From the IMG/VR virus record IMGVR_UViG_3300008116_005699, positions 1 to 57,480 of that record: 57,480 nt of DNA; one strand, given 5' to 3'. Positions 27,857-36,552 of the stretch are shown here, in pieces. A program made the translations under genes and the position numbers. The stretch's first letter is position 1. Each line of letters starts with the position of its first letter. Source of the stretch: a virus. The notes under the pieces were generated by a model that saw nothing but the letters and a program-made list of their open reading frames with translations, did not search any database and was not told the origin of the DNA.

Positions 27857-28829
27857 AAAAATACTGATAGATTATGATAGACCTATTAACAATAGAGCTA
27901 AATTAGATACTGGTAAACTCTGTAATTATAAATGTGAATTTTGTTACTATAAAAATAGTTTGTCTGAGAGAGATGAACTTGATAAAATCTACAAAAGAAT
28001 AGATTATTTACTTGACTATGGCATAAAAGAAATCGATCTTAGTGGTGGTGAAAGTAGTGTAGAACCGAATTGGTTTAATATATTAAATTATTGCCAAAAT
28101 AAATTTGATAGAATTAGTTGCCTTAGTCACGGAGGTAAATTTAGTGATAAAGAATTTATTCAAAAAAGTTTCGACTTAGGTTTAAGAGAGATACTCTTTA
28201 GTCTACATTGTACGGATGAAAGTGTTCATGATAAAATTGTAGGCAAAAAAGGAGCTTTTAAAAATTTAATTAAAGCTATTGAGAACTCCCACCGTTTAAA
28301 TATTGAAGTTAGATTGAACACAACTGTATATCATGAAAACTACAATAAAATAGACACTTCTTTTATAAAATCTTTAAACCCCACCCAAGTTAATTTTATT
28401 GCTCTCAATTATTGGAGAGACAATAAAGATTTTTATCCTATTGATTACGGAACAATTTGTTCCTATGTTTCAAATTATATTGATGACCTTAAGGACTCAA
28501 CCGAAGTTAATGCTAGATATTTTCCTTATTGTTTTATGCCATCAAAAGAAAAATATATAAAAAACCATTATCATCATATATATGACTTTAAAGATTGGAA
28601 TAAAGCGGTTTATAGTGGAACATTAGACACTAAAAAAAATTATACGCACAATGAAAAAGTAGAACATTCTTTCTCTGAAGCGGAACGAATGAGAATTTAT
28701 AGTTACTTTAAAACCGAAGAATGTACAAAGTGTAAATATTTTTATATATGTGATGGTATAGAAAATGAACTTAAAGATAAAGTTAGTCCAAATCCTGTTT
28801 TTGGAGAAAAGATAAGATTAATATGGTAA
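27837..28829 (+). CDS. Radical SAM protein 5 (MoaA-like core)
   Basis: The ATG at 27837 is preferred over a start 24 bases earlier; this gives 330 residues. Cluster motif C29-x3-C33-x2-C36 ('CNYKCEFC') is followed by 'EIDLSGGESSVEPNW', where the usual GGEP is GGES. A typical barrel strand 'EILFSLHCTDESVHDKIVG' follows. The C-terminus has 'EECTKCKYFYICDGIENEL', a partial SPASM-like Cys group that may bind one auxiliary cluster. It overlaps the glycosyltransferase-like gene upstream and the GT2 gene downstream (7 bases). Its substrate is unknown. Confidence 0.88.
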   Translation: MNKLSVKKILIDYDRPINNRAKLDTGKLCNYKCEFCYYKNSLSERDELDKIYKRIDYLLDYGIKEIDLSGGESSVEPNWFNILNYCQNKFDRISCLSHGGKFSDKEFIQKSFDLGLREILFSLHCTDESVHDKIVGKKGAFKNLIKAIENSHRLNIEVRLNTTVYHENYNKIDTSFIKSLNPTQVNFIALNYWRDNKDFYPIDYGTICSYVSNYIDDLKDSTEVNARYFPYCFMPSKEKYIKNHYHHIYDFKDWNKAVYSGTLDTKKNYTHNEKVEHSFSEAERMRIYSYFKTEECTKCKYFYICDGIENELKDKVSPNPVFGEKIRLIW

Positions 28830-29509
28830 ACATTGATTTATCTATTTTAATACTTACGCATAATAGGCCTAAACTTTTTGAAAGAAGTTTAAATTCAATT
28901 TTATCATATTTAACTCCAAAAATAGAAGTAATTGTAAATAATGATAGTTCTGATATAAAAGAAATTGAAAATACTAATGTAAATTATTATTATGAAAAAT
29001 TTAATAATATATCAAGTGTATATGAATTTTTATTTCTTAAGTCTAAAGGAAAATATATTTATTTTTTGGAAGATGATGACTATTTGAGGAAGCAATTTTT
29101 CGAACAAAGTTTTGATGCTGATATTATAGCTGGAAATTATTGTCCTACCTATAAGCCAGATAATACTTTTGAAATAATAAATTTGTTTAAAGATGAAGTT
29201 ATACACGATAAATGTGAATTTTTAAATAAATTAAACTTAGAACATTTACAATTAGGACAATTTATATTTAAAAGAAGTGTAATTGAAGATTTTTATTTTG
29301 GAATAGATAACAATATTCATAATGATATTAGACTGGTCTATCACGCTTCACAAAAGTCGAAGAAATTTAGAATGACCAATAAAGTATTTTACTACCAAAC
29401 AAAAGATGGTAATGATAATATTTCTTTTCCTGGAACAAAAAAAAGTATAAACGTAACGGCATCTTTGGACTTTTTAAAAAATTATGAAATACAAAATACA
29501 ACATCATAA
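28823..29509 (+). CDS. Glycosyltransferase family 2 protein
   Basis: The product has 228 residues. The N-terminus 'LSILILTHNRPKLFERSLNS' is the classical GT2 nucleotide-binding start. 'IEVIVNNDSSD' follows, and 'YIYFLEDDDYLRK' (E83-D84-D85-D86) gives the DxD metal/UDP-binding motif. The protein is shorter than most GT2 enzymes, with only a small C-terminal part and no membrane anchor. It probably transfers a sugar from a nucleotide sugar to a glycan or peptide acceptor in the cytoplasm. It lies between two rSAM genes and overlaps both. Confidence 0.85.
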   Translation: MVNIDLSILILTHNRPKLFERSLNSILSYLTPKIEVIVNNDSSDIKEIENTNVNYYYEKFNNISSVYEFLFLKSKGKYIYFLEDDDYLRKQFFEQSFDADIIAGNYCPTYKPDNTFEIINLFKDEVIHDKCEFLNKLNLEHLQLGQFIFKRSVIEDFYFGIDNNIHNDIRLVYHASQKSKKFRMTNKVFYYQTKDGNDNISFPGTKKSINVTASLDFLKNYEIQNTTS

Positions 29510-30386
29510 AGATCAAGATCCGGATCATATTAATATTCATTGGGATAGTCTTACTATTTGTCAACTCAAGTGTTCTTATTGTTACGCTAGAAATGAGTAT
29601 GGTAAAGAATGGGGTAAACTATCTAGTAAAAAAACAATTGATGCTGTATTGGATGCTTTAAATCGAAGTAGTTTGAATTTTAATTTGGGTTTGTTGGGTG
29701 GCGAACCAACTTTAGGTCCTTATTATTACCATATTTTAGACTCAATCAGTAAAATGGAGAAATTTAATTGGGTTTATGTTGTAACAAATGCTGAAAAGGA
29801 TTTGACACTTCACCCACATTATGATAAACTGGCTTTCCTATTCAGTTACCACCCGGCCGATTGTACGGATGAAAATAGATTTCTCAATAATATACATCAT
29901 ATGCTGGGTAGAGGTTATAAATGTAAAGTGAATGTTATGCTTCACCATGATAAAAGTTTATGGCCAAAAATAAAAAATATGTTTGAAACTTTGGAAAAAA
30001 TACCCAATTTAAAAATACATCCACACTTTTTATATGGTAATAGTATCACTAAATTGTTTAACTATAGAAAAGATTTTTGGGAATATTTTTCTTTTTTAGA
30101 GTCGTATGAAAAAGAATTAAAATATGATGATGATTTTTTTAATGATTATATTATATTTAGGGATAAATTAACCAATTTTAAAGGATGGAATTGTTACAAC
30201 AATAATTATGAAATTGACGTTAGAGGTAACGTTGTTAAATTTTGTATGCCAAAAACTGATAATATTAATCTCATAAGCAATAGAGATTTTTTTAAAAATA
30301 TAACCAAAACTGTTCCTATGGTTTGTCCACATAAAGCTTGCAATTGTGATGGTCTTTTAAAACAATTAAAAATTAAAAATGAGTAA
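29484..30386 (+). CDS. Radical SAM protein 6
   Basis: The product has 300 residues, with cluster motif C26-x3-C30-x2-C33 ('CQLKCSYC') and 'LGLLGGEPTLGPYYYH'. The C-terminal region has 'GWNCYNNNYEIDVRGNVVKF', a Cys, and then 'CPHKACNCDGLL'. The same frame of Cys and Gly residues appears in the proteins encoded at 22045 and 31951, so this is a subfamily member with a likely auxiliary 4Fe-4S site. It overlaps the GT2 gene by 26 bases and the next rSAM gene by 8 bases. The barrel is rich in His and Tyr ('HPHFLYGN'). Confidence 0.88.
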   Translation: MKYKIQHHKDQDPDHINIHWDSLTICQLKCSYCYARNEYGKEWGKLSSKKTIDAVLDALNRSSLNFNLGLLGGEPTLGPYYYHILDSISKMEKFNWVYVVTNAEKDLTLHPHYDKLAFLFSYHPADCTDENRFLNNIHHMLGRGYKCKVNVMLHHDKSLWPKIKNMFETLEKIPNLKIHPHFLYGNSITKLFNYRKDFWEYFSFLESYEKELKYDDDFFNDYIIFRDKLTNFKGWNCYNNNYEIDVRGNVVKFCMPKTDNINLISNRDFFKNITKTVPMVCPHKACNCDGLLKQLKIKNE

Positions 30387-31137
30387 GATTGTTGAATGGG
30401 AAATTACACTTAAATGTAATTATAAATGTGAGTATTGTACAAATTTGGATCCTAGTATGCGACCAGAATTGACTGAAGAAAAAATAAAAGATTTTATAAA
30501 AAAATTAGGTGAGACATATCCCGGTGTAGAAATATTTATTTTTGGAGGGGAACCATTTGTTCATCCAAAAATAAATTTTATAATAAAAACATTTAATGAA
30601 TATAATATTCCATTTGTTATACAGACGAACTTCAGTAGTTATAGTAGAAAAACAATTCAAAAAATAAAAGATCCATTTAAAATTAATATAAGTGTTCATC
30701 CTACAGAAACGTCTATAGAAGATATAGTTCAGGGATTAAAAGATACTAAAGTTAATATTAAAACTATAGATGTGATGTACACCGGTAAAGAAGCTATAGA
30801 TTATTATTTTGCAGTAAAAAAATCTTTAGACCACGACAATTTATTTTTAACTCCAGTAACAGACTTTGGTGATGGTCATAGTGATACTTTACTCGCACAA
30901 TATCTTTCTTTAAAAAACAATTTAATGTATCGAAAAATAATTAAATTTGAAGATATTGAAAGACTAGGTAAACAACGAAGTGATCTTTGGATAGATTCTA
31001 ATTTTAACACTTTTGGAAAACCTTGTTTATATAAAGATAAATACTTCCTCTACTCACCCAACTTAGATTTGTATAACTGTTGTTATAGAATCAAAGTCAA
31101 CAAATTGTGCCCGAAAACAAAATGTTTTCTAATGTAA
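30379..31137 (+). CDS. Radical SAM protein 7 (short)
   Basis: The product has 252 residues and starts almost directly with the catalytic core: C13-x3-C17-x2-C20 ('CNYKCEYC') and 'FIFGGEPFVHPK'. The barrel is complete enough for a typical short rSAM protein. The C-terminus 'GKPCLYKDKYFLYSPNLDLY' is followed by 'NCC' and 'LCPKTKCFLM'. This is a shortened version of the C-terminal Cys arrangement in its neighbours, ending two residues after the last Cys. It is coupled to the upstream rSAM gene and followed after one base by a U32-like gene. Confidence 0.87.
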   Translation: MSKIVEWEITLKCNYKCEYCTNLDPSMRPELTEEKIKDFIKKLGETYPGVEIFIFGGEPFVHPKINFIIKTFNEYNIPFVIQTNFSSYSRKTIQKIKDPFKINISVHPTETSIEDIVQGLKDTKVNIKTIDVMYTGKEAIDYYFAVKKSLDHDNLFLTPVTDFGDGHSDTLLAQYLSLKNNLMYRKIIKFEDIERLGKQRSDLWIDSNFNTFGKPCLYKDKYFLYSPNLDLYNCCYRIKVNKLCPKTKCFLM

Positions 31138-31138
31138 T

Positions 31139-31972
31139 ATGAGATATCTTTTAGCCGGAGCTTTTAGTAAGTTTGTTCCCTTAATAAAATTTTTAAGTCA
31201 AAACATAGTCGATTCTAAAGAGTTGGTGGTTTATGACGGCATTAATAAATGTAAATGGAATGGAGGTAGAATAAACAGGGATGTTTATTATAAAGATAAT
31301 TTGATAGAATATTATTATAGTAAGAATATCAAGATTGCTTTAACATTTAGTAATCATAATATTGATTTGACTGACGAATTGGGAAATCATTTACTGGAGA
31401 AATTTCACAAAAAAGGAAATGCTTTAATTATTGTGAATGATGACTTGAGAAAATATGTTAGAGAAAAATTTCCATTATACGATTTAATTTACAGTATTAC
31501 TGGAATGGGACTATTAAACATACCTTTACAAGATAAAGATATAGAATTTTATAAAAAATTGGAAGAAAATTATGATTGGATCGTTCCTAGGTTTGAACAC
31601 ATATTTGATCCTAGGTCTAACGAACTGGACAAAACAAAGTGGGAAGTAATGCTGAATGATACTTGTGTTTATGGATGTAAACATTGGGATGCACACTTCA
31701 AGGCAATTGCAGATGAAAATACCGCCGGTAGACCGTATAGTAAGGAAGTGGAAGAATGTTGGCTTCCTAAGTTTGATTTCAACAAAGATAGTAAATATGA
31801 ATGTATGGATATAAAACCATTAGCGATGGAAAAATTAATAAAAGATGGAGTTAGGAGTTTTAAAATTACTGGTAGAGAAATGAAAGATGATGAATACTAT
31901 GGAGAATTAATGAGATTCGTTTTAAATAGCAAATCTGTTAATATTGTAAAATGGCCAACTGGGAAAAAATAA
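31139..31972 (+). CDS. U32-like (UbiU/UbiV/TrhP-type) protein 1, putative Fe-S
   Basis: The product has 277 residues. The segment 'WEVMLNDTCVYGCKHWDAHF' (C176, C180) together with C38 ('NKCKWNGGRINR'), C207 and C222 recalls the Cys pattern of the U32 family, where four Cys bind a 4Fe-4S cluster in a TIM-barrel-like fold. 'GVRSFKITGRE' near the C-terminus resembles the last barrel strand of that family. Known members take part in oxygen-independent hydroxylation of ubiquinone precursors or of RNA. The protein is clearly a paralogue of the one encoded at 34219 (shared WNGGRINR, YSITG and LND/NDNC motifs). The family call is by motif and needs structural comparison. Confidence 0.5.
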   Translation: MRYLLAGAFSKFVPLIKFLSQNIVDSKELVVYDGINKCKWNGGRINRDVYYKDNLIEYYYSKNIKIALTFSNHNIDLTDELGNHLLEKFHKKGNALIIVNDDLRKYVREKFPLYDLIYSITGMGLLNIPLQDKDIEFYKKLEENYDWIVPRFEHIFDPRSNELDKTKWEVMLNDTCVYGCKHWDAHFKAIADENTAGRPYSKEVEECWLPKFDFNKDSKYECMDIKPLAMEKLIKDGVRSFKITGREMKDDEYYGELMRFVLNSKSVNIVKWPTGKK

Positions 31973-33024
31973 AAGTAGTTAGAAAAAAAGAGGACATGCA
32001 AGTTGGGCAAATAAAGCCTAAATGTTCTTACAAGGTTTTACAATTAAACAACAGTTCAATAATGGAGTCTAAGTATGTCGTTACATTTAGAATTACTGAA
32101 GCGTGCGACCTCAAATGTAATTATTGTCACTGGCATAGTGGTAAACATTACAAATACGAAGATATTATAAAAACGATTGATAAGATATTTGAATTCTTAC
32201 AAAAAAATAAATTAAAGTCTGTTCTGTTTTACTATCATGGTGGAGAACCAACAACACATCCTAAGATAGTTGATATTCTGAAGTATATTCATGATAAGGG
32301 AAAACAAACAAATATTATTGCGTCTAATGAGATGCAAACCAATTTGACTTTAAAAGAATCAAAGTTAAAAGAAATACTACCATATTGTGACCTTTTTAAT
32401 GTAAGCTTTCATTACTTGGAATTAAAAAGATTAAAAAAATTTAATAATTTTAATCACAATTGGAATCTTTTAAAAGAAATGAATGTGGAGATTCATAATT
32501 TAGATATCATGTTGGAGAATGTGGAGAGAACTCATTTATTTTATAATGGAGAAATTATTGAAATATATCCAGATGAGTTCTATAGTAGTATTGTAGATTA
32601 TCTGAAATATGATAAAATTGTTAATAGTGAAATGATATATGGATTTTGTCACTACAAATACCCTCCAGAAATCGAAGCTAAACATATGGAGTTTTATAAA
32701 AAATATAATAAAACAGAACAGAAATATCTTATAGATGATGTTGAGTATACCACGAATGATTTATTTAAATTCGGTATAGATGCTAGAGGTTGGCATTGTG
32801 CAGCCGGTAATGAAAGTATAACAATTAATGGTGATGGTAATGTTTTTAATTGTGGTATTCATATGACAAACTACATACGAGAAAGTTCTCCAGAAAAAGC
32901 ATATACAAATTTAGTACATGATGAAATTGGGGTAACAAAATTAACTTTATTATATAAAACTGGCACAATATGCCGTTGGGATTATTGTGGCGGCGATTTT
33001 TACTTAAGTAGAAAACCCAAATGA
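31951..33024 (+). CDS. Radical SAM protein 8
   Basis: The product has 357 residues from the ATG at 31951, overlapping the previous gene by 22 bases; an ATG at 31996 is an alternative start. A 51-residue extension precedes the cluster motif C52-x3-C56-x2-C59 ('CDLKCNYC'), and 'FYYHGGEPTTHPK' follows. The C-terminal half has 'GWHCAAGNESITINGDGNVF', then 'NCG', and finally 'TICRWDYCGGDFYLS'. This is the same Cys/Gly frame as in the proteins at 22045 and 29484. It is the last rSAM gene of the island. Its substrate is unknown. Confidence 0.88.
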   Translation: MANWEKIKVVRKKEDMQVGQIKPKCSYKVLQLNNSSIMESKYVVTFRITEACDLKCNYCHWHSGKHYKYEDIIKTIDKIFEFLQKNKLKSVLFYYHGGEPTTHPKIVDILKYIHDKGKQTNIIASNEMQTNLTLKESKLKEILPYCDLFNVSFHYLELKRLKKFNNFNHNWNLLKEMNVEIHNLDIMLENVERTHLFYNGEIIEIYPDEFYSSIVDYLKYDKIVNSEMIYGFCHYKYPPEIEAKHMEFYKKYNKTEQKYLIDDVEYTTNDLFKFGIDARGWHCAAGNESITINGDGNVFNCGIHMTNYIRESSPEKAYTNLVHDEIGVTKLTLLYKTGTICRWDYCGGDFYLSRKPK

Positions 33025-33036
33025 GGATTGATAATT

Positions 33037-33639
33037 ATGTCAGAAATAATTTCATTGTTTCCAATTAATGTTTTAGTTGAAAAAATAAATGTCGATTGGA
33101 ATAAAGATAAAGTGATAGAACACATTGAGAACTATTTAAAAAAACAATGTAAAACTGGAGAAGTAGGAGAAGATTTACACAAACAAGAAGTATTCAGTCC
33201 AATAGTAAAATTTATGAATGATAGTGTAAACAACTATTGGAAATTATTAAATTATTCCAATCATTTTCCAATTGAAATGACAAGTATGTGGGCTAATAGA
33301 CATGATAGACATCATGATAGACCACATGATTTGGATGTTGATGGACCTGCAATTATATCAGCTGTTTTTTATGTTCAAAAAGAAAGTTCTCAAATGGGAA
33401 ATTTATATTTTGGAAATCCCATTGAATTAATTTGGCAAACACAACCACTATCCGAATCGAGGCGCCATGAAAATAGATATTTTGAATTTGATGGTAGAAC
33501 TGGTGATTTAATTTTTTTCCCTAGTTGGTTACAACACGGCATAAGGCAAAATAAAACCGATATACCTAGATATTCTATAGCTGCAAACTTTGAATTGAGA
33601 GGTATTAAAATGATTAAACAATTGTCTAAGAAAAAATGA
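33037..33639 (+). CDS. 2OG-Fe(II) oxygenase-like protein
   Basis: The ATG at 33037 is preferred over an in-frame TTG at 33028 because a GAGG lies nine bases upstream; this gives 200 residues. The order of motifs fits phage 2OG-Fe(II) oxygenases: 'MTSMWANRHDRHHDRPHD' with a possible H92-x-D94 metal pair, then 'GPAIISAVFYVQ', then 'GDLIFFPSWLQHGIRQN' with the distal His H167, then 'PRYSIAANF' with the Arg for 2-oxoglutarate. Known members hydroxylate proteins, small molecules or sugars. The His-rich stretch is unusual and leaves the exact metal ligands uncertain. It overlaps the next gene by four bases (ATGA). Confidence 0.75.
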   Translation: MSEIISLFPINVLVEKINVDWNKDKVIEHIENYLKKQCKTGEVGEDLHKQEVFSPIVKFMNDSVNNYWKLLNYSNHFPIEMTSMWANRHDRHHDRPHDLDVDGPAIISAVFYVQKESSQMGNLYFGNPIELIWQTQPLSESRRHENRYFEFDGRTGDLIFFPSWLQHGIRQNKTDIPRYSIAANFELRGIKMIKQLSKKK

Positions 33640-34217
33640 AAGTGTCTTTGACAGGTTGGAACGGTTTTCTTTCTAAAAAATTGAGAGAAAGAACAGAAAT
33701 AAAATGGCAAGAAGATGTGAATGGTAGTGATATACTTTTTCTTATGGGCAGTCCTACGTTTACGGGTTCTACTTTGGATAAAAACGATTCTCAAGTTATG
33801 CACAATTATGTAAAAAATACAATTAATAAAATAGACTCCTATTCAAACCCTATTATTTTTGCTAGTACCACTGGTGTGAATGATATTGATTTAAATCATT
33901 CGGGAACAACTTGTTATAATTTGTGTAAACTTTACATTGAAAATTATATAATGAATAAATGTGAAAATTGGATGATATTACGTATTGGCACTATTATATC
34001 CGATAATAAGTATGATATTGATAAAATGCGTTTCGATAGAATACAACAGAGAATGCTCAAAAATGATTTTACAAACATAGAGTTTGAAGATAATTATCTA
34101 TTTGTAGATGAATTTGTAAATACTACAATTAATAATATTTTAAACTTTAATATTGGTATAGTTCATTATAAACTAACAAAAATGACTTTACCAAAATTAA
34201 TGCTTTTAGGAAAGTAA
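33636..34217 (+). CDS. Short NAD-dependent epimerase/SDR-like protein
   Basis: The product has 193 residues. The N-terminus 'MKVSLTGWNGFLSKKLRER' has a G-x-x-G-F-L motif of extended short-chain dehydrogenases. 'IIFASTTGV' corresponds to the Ser-bearing strand, and a Tyr and Lys follow in 'TCYNLCKLYIENYI' (Y-x3-K). Extended SDR sugar epimerases/dehydratases have about 300 residues, so the substrate-binding C-terminal domain is very short here. It may be a reduced but active enzyme or a specialised reductase. It is coupled to the oxygenase gene upstream. Confidence 0.65.
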   Translation: MKVSLTGWNGFLSKKLRERTEIKWQEDVNGSDILFLMGSPTFTGSTLDKNDSQVMHNYVKNTINKIDSYSNPIIFASTTGVNDIDLNHSGTTCYNLCKLYIENYIMNKCENWMILRIGTIISDNKYDIDKMRFDRIQQRMLKNDFTNIEFEDNYLFVDEFVNTTINNILNFNIGIVHYKLTKMTLPKLMLLGK

Positions 34218-34218
34218 A

Positions 34219-35079
34219 ATGATTACAGTAAAGGTCGGAGGAGCTGTACAAAAATATAAAAACATATTGATGTTTAATGTTAAAAATAGGTCTTTAATTG
34301 ATGGTCTACAAATGATTTATTATGATATGCCTAATAGTTGTATTTGGAATGGCGGCAGAATTAATAGAAATATAGAATTAACTCAAAATATAATAGATAC
34401 TTACAATCAACAAAAATTTGGATTAGATTTAGGTTTTACCAATCAAGTCATAATTGATGTTGGAGATGAAGTTGGAAATTATTTGTTGGAAATGGTTTAT
34501 TCGAATAATCCAAATAAATTGCATGGTGTTATTTTAGTAAGTGAAACATTAAGAAGATATTTACGTAAAAATTTTCCAGAATTTAAATTAACTTATAGTA
34601 TCACTGGTCATCCGACTACCGATCAATTAAATTTTGAGGGATATTATAAAGAACTTGAAGAAAAATATGATATAATTGTACCAAAATATAGTCATTTAGA
34701 TAATATATTACCTCTAATGTATGAAAATAAGTTAGACGCATCCAAATATGAAATACTGGTTAATGACAACTGTAATGTCACTTGCCAATTTTACTCCGAA
34801 CATTTTGCACAAATATCACATTTAAATTCTATTATAGAATTTCCTTGGGAAAAACAACACGAACTTAGTTATCAAGTCGAAATAAAACCTAAACTAAAAT
34901 CTGGTCCAATTAAAAAAGAACCGAATTGTATTCAAGGTGATCTTCTGGTCAATAATTTACAAAGATTTTATGATGCTGGAGTAAGAAACTTTAAAATTAG
35001 TGGTAGAGATTTAGAAGATATTGATTTCGAACATCAATTACCAAAACATTTAAGAGAAATAAAATCTATACATGTATAA
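34219..35079 (+). CDS. U32-like protein 2, paralogue of the 31139 product
   Basis: The product has 286 residues. It shares with the 31139 product 'WNGGRINR' (preceded by C41), 'YSITG', 'YKELEEKYDIIVPK', 'YEILVNDNCNVTCQFYSEHF' and, near the end, 'GVRNFKISGRDLED'. The two Cys of NDNCNVTC, C41 and a Cys at 'EPNCIQGD' give four candidates for a 4Fe-4S cluster, as in U32 proteins of the UbiU/UbiV type. UbiU and UbiV act as a heterodimer, so two different paralogues in one operon would fit such a pair. Function is inferred from motifs only. Confidence 0.5.
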   Translation: MITVKVGGAVQKYKNILMFNVKNRSLIDGLQMIYYDMPNSCIWNGGRINRNIELTQNIIDTYNQQKFGLDLGFTNQVIIDVGDEVGNYLLEMVYSNNPNKLHGVILVSETLRRYLRKNFPEFKLTYSITGHPTTDQLNFEGYYKELEEKYDIIVPKYSHLDNILPLMYENKLDASKYEILVNDNCNVTCQFYSEHFAQISHLNSIIEFPWEKQHELSYQVEIKPKLKSGPIKKEPNCIQGDLLVNNLQRFYDAGVRNFKISGRDLEDIDFEHQLPKHLREIKSIHV

Positions 35080-35872
35080 CTATGCGATAGTGTTTTCGGT
35101 TGAAAATAAAAAAAAATTAAATTACGAAAAATTGTCTATAATACTTTCAACTAGCATCAGAGAACATTTACCTGATATTGATGTGTACTGTGGTTGTTTT
35201 ACAAGTAATACTATTAGTGACGAAACAAAAAAACATTTAAAAAAATTAAATGTAAATATTCAAGAAATTGATATTTTTAACGAGAGAGATGGTGATGACT
35301 CTTTTTATTTAAGATTGTATACAAAATATTTTTTTTCCAAAACTTTATTAAATTCTTATGATTATCTAGTTTACGTTGATGTTGACACTTTATTTTTAAA
35401 ACCGTTAAACTTTGATTTTGATCCTTTAGATAATATTGTACTAGTAGAAACAATACCCAATTGGGTTAAAAAACATGAGTCGAAGAATACTTATGTTCCA
35501 GAGGGAAATTTGTATTATAATTGGATACAGATATTAAACCATAAAAACAAATTTCTATATGATATAGATTTTTCCGATATAAGTTTTTTAGAAAGTAAAA
35601 TGGCTGATAGTTTTATATCCAAAAGAATAGACAATTCTGGATTAAAATTAATTGAACAGAATATAGGAGCCAACCACTGTTTAAAGCCTATAACAGAAAA
35701 AACACAAATAATACACTACGATGATTTGGATTATGATGGTTGTTTTATTGATTTGGAAGATTTATATCCAGAAACTTACAAAAAATATAAATTATTAATA
35801 GAACAAATTTTAAATTTGAAAATAACCAATATTAAAGATTATTATAAAAATATAAGAGATTTATATTCATGA
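35072..35872 (+). CDS. Glycosyltransferase family 8-like protein
   Basis: The product has 266 residues. The core 'YDYLVYVDVDTLFLKPLNF' contains D103-V-D105, the DxD motif on a strand typical of GT8-type (glycogenin/LgtC-like) GT-A enzymes, followed by 'PLDNIVLVE'. A later 'QIIHYDD' supplies the usual late His of retaining GT8 enzymes. It is expected to use a UDP-sugar in the cytoplasm. It overlaps the U32-like gene by 8 bases and the transketolase-like gene by 4 bases (ATGA). Confidence 0.75.
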   Translation: MYNYAIVFSVENKKKLNYEKLSIILSTSIREHLPDIDVYCGCFTSNTISDETKKHLKKLNVNIQEIDIFNERDGDDSFYLRLYTKYFFSKTLLNSYDYLVYVDVDTLFLKPLNFDFDPLDNIVLVETIPNWVKKHESKNTYVPEGNLYYNWIQILNHKNKFLYDIDFSDISFLESKMADSFISKRIDNSGLKLIEQNIGANHCLKPITEKTQIIHYDDLDYDGCFIDLEDLYPETYKKYKLLIEQILNLKITNIKDYYKNIRDLYS

Positions 35873-36552
35873 AAAAAGAAATTTTAGAATATTCTTTTGA
35901 AAAAGATGTTGCTCATATACCTTCAGCTTTATCAATGTCGGACTATATTGAGGAGTTGTTTAGTGAAAAATTAGTAACACCTGACGATAAAATAATAATA
36001 GGAAAACCTTTTGGAGCTCAAGCCTATTATATAATATGGAAAAAAATGGGATATTTGGATGATATACATAAATTAAGTCCTGTTTTAAAAATGAGTGAAG
36101 TTGATTTTGTAGATTTTTCTGAAGAAACTATGGGAGATTCATTGGGTATAGCAGCAGGCATAGCTCTAACTACAGAAAAATTAGTTTGGGTAAATCTATC
36201 TGATGCAACTTTACAAATGGGACCAACACTTGAAGCAATACAGTTTATAGGACAAAATTGTTTAAAGAATGTTTTAGTAACAGTTGATTATAATGGAACT
36301 CAAGTAACGGGGTATACAAAAGATATAATTAATACTGATCCTATCGTAGACATGTTTAGAGGATATAATTGGGAAGTATTTCATGATTTGAACAATTTTA
36401 GTATTGGTAAAAAGCCTAAAGTTTTTATTATGAAAACAATTAAAGGTAATGGAATACCAAGCATGGAAAAGGATATAAAAAAATGGCATTACAGGAAAAT
36501 ACAATCACAAGAAGAATTACAGTCGTTGGTGCAGGAACTTCAGGTTATTTAA
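35869..36552 (+). CDS. Transketolase N-terminal (TPP-binding) subunit-like protein
   Basis: The product has 227 residues. 'GDSLGIAAGIALTTEKLVWV' corresponds to the start of the TPP-binding region of transketolases. The next stretch 'DATLQMGPTLEAIQFIGQN' and 'VLVTVDYNGTQVTG' follow the family closely, and 'MKTIKGNGIPSME' matches 'KTxKGxG'. The canonical GDG of the TPP motif is replaced by S111-D112-A113, so the metal-binding Asp is kept and the glycines are lost. Stand-alone N-terminal subunits usually have about 270-280 residues. The C-terminal half is encoded at 37795 after a halogenase gene. The two would form a split transketolase that transfers or forms a ketol unit, perhaps for a branched sugar (inference). 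Confidence 0.78.
   Translation: MKKEILEYSFEKDVAHIPSALSMSDYIEELFSEKLVTPDDKIIIGKPFGAQAYYIIWKKMGYLDDIHKLSPVLKMSEVDFVDFSEETMGDSLGIAAGIALTTEKLVWVNLSDATLQMGPTLEAIQFIGQNCLKNVLVTVDYNGTQVTGYTKDIINTDPIVDMFRGYNWEVFHDLNNFSIGKKPKVFIMKTIKGNGIPSMEKDIKKWHYRKIQSQEELQSLVQELQVI

Noticed and set aside
36199-36210. Inactive transketolase pseudogene because GDG is lost
   Set aside because: The metal-binding Asp, the later DYN and the full downstream frame are conserved, and the partner subunit keeps its Glu; loss of function is not shown.
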